This document shows positions 6,019 through 6,501 of a DNA stretch of 6,501 bases, piece after piece (position 1 is the first letter of the stretch; each line of letters starts with the position of its first letter). Both the position numbers and the translations under genes were made by a program. The notes under the pieces are model-generated. The model saw only the letters and a program-made list of their open reading frames with translations. It was not told the origin of the DNA and searched no databases. Origin of the DNA: Campylobacterota bacterium (GTDB taxonomy: Bacteria > Campylobacterota > Campylobacteria > Campylobacterales > Sulfurovaceae); contig WFMX01000336.1 of the NCBI GenBank assembly GCA_015488875.1, positions 1 to 6,501 on the forward strand. Direction: 5' to 3'.

Positions 6019-6501
6019 ATGATAGAGCAAGAGATAGCAAGGATAAAAGAGGGGGCGATATTTGTCGCCGATTCGCACTACCCTCACCATGGAGATGAGT
6101 TTTTAGATATCTTACAGAGGATAGATAGTGGAGAGGTCTCTACTCCTCAGCTATTTTTGATGGGTGACAACTTTGACATGCTATTTGGTGGCAACGAATA
6201 TGTGAAGAGGGTTTCTATCAAGATACAAGAGGCTATAGATATACTCAACCGCATATCACAAAAGATAGATATATACTACTTCGAGGGTAATCATGATTTT
6301 CTACTCAAAGATATATTTCCCCATATCACCATCTACCCTAGAGGACAACAGCCACAGATATTTGCACTGCAAGGCAAGAGAGTAGGACTATCTCATGGCG
6401 ATAGATATGGTGTGAATATCAAGTATGAACTCTTCTCTTTTATCATGAGAAGTAGACTATTTCTAACTATGCTAAAGCCTTGGGGTAGAGAGATCATAGA
6501 C
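6019..6501 (+). CDS. LpxH-like metallophosphoesterase (UDP-2,3-diacylglucosamine hydrolase family), 3' truncated by window
   Basis: An open frame of 161 codons running off the right edge. Translated by eye, it begins MIEQEIARIKEGAIFVADSHYP. It shows the calcineurin-type metal-binding motifs in order: D-S-H at 18-20, GDNFD at 49-53, GNHDF at 90-94, and SHGD at 125-128, the order and spacing seen in LpxH/LpxH2-type enzymes that cleave UDP-2,3-diacylglucosamine to lipid X in lipid A synthesis. Classical LpxH has GNRDF in the third motif. Here the residue is His, as in LpxH2 and general phosphoesterases, so the exact substrate is uncertain and no symbol is given. The ATG lies three bases after the argC stop with no strong SD, suggesting translation by re-initiation after argC. 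The C-terminal part, which includes the remaining metal ligand(s), is outside the window. Confidence 0.85.
   Translation, partial: MIEQEIARIKEGAIFVADSHYPHHGDEFLDILQRIDSGEVSTPQLFLMGDNFDMLFGGNEYVKRVSIKIQEAIDILNRISQKIDIYYFEGNHDFLLKDIFPHITIYPRGQQPQIFALQGKRVGLSHGDRYGVNIKYELFSFIMRSRLFLTMLKPWGREIID

Overview
The window looks like a piece of chromosome from a Campylobacterota (epsilonproteobacterial) genome, most like the Sulfurovum/Sulfurimonas group. This is inferred from GreA beginning MQKEPM as in Campylobacter and Helicobacter, a short (295-residue) GpsA, moderate-to-low GC, very heavy use of ATA (Ile), AGA (Arg) and CTA (Leu) codons, and tightly packed genes. No species can be fixed from the sequence alone.

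Left half (1-3410, + strand): a probable single operon. It holds the 3' end of gatB (tRNA-dependent amidotransferase subunit B), a six-transmembrane voltage-sensor K+ channel with a cytoplasmic RCK domain, a second free-standing RCK/TrkA-like protein, and gpsA (glycerol-3-phosphate dehydrogenase). The channel, the free RCK protein and gpsA are joined by two ATGA stop/start overlaps, each with a good Shine-Dalgarno sequence, so they are probably translationally coupled. The channel plus free RCK pair is the most interesting protein arrangement here.

Middle (3411-3676): a 266-base gap between convergent gpsA and nth with no credible gene. It holds a 28-base stem-loop just after gpsA and a 117-base set of nested inverted repeats (3469-3585) that could fold into a branched structure. 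It looks like a small mobile-type repeat or a structured RNA, and is the best candidate for something undescribed.

Right half: nth (endonuclease III, - strand, 3677-4375) and the greA-argC-metallophosphoesterase operon (+ strand, from 4512) diverge from a 136-base region with a promoter on each strand. GreA rescues backtracked RNA polymerase. ArgC makes N-acetylglutamate semialdehyde for arginine synthesis. The last gene, cut by the window end, is an LpxH-like metallophosphoesterase probably acting in lipid A synthesis. Apart from the channel/RCK pair and the intergenic repeat, the content is ordinary housekeeping. There is no CRISPR array, tRNA, rRNA or recognisable transposase.
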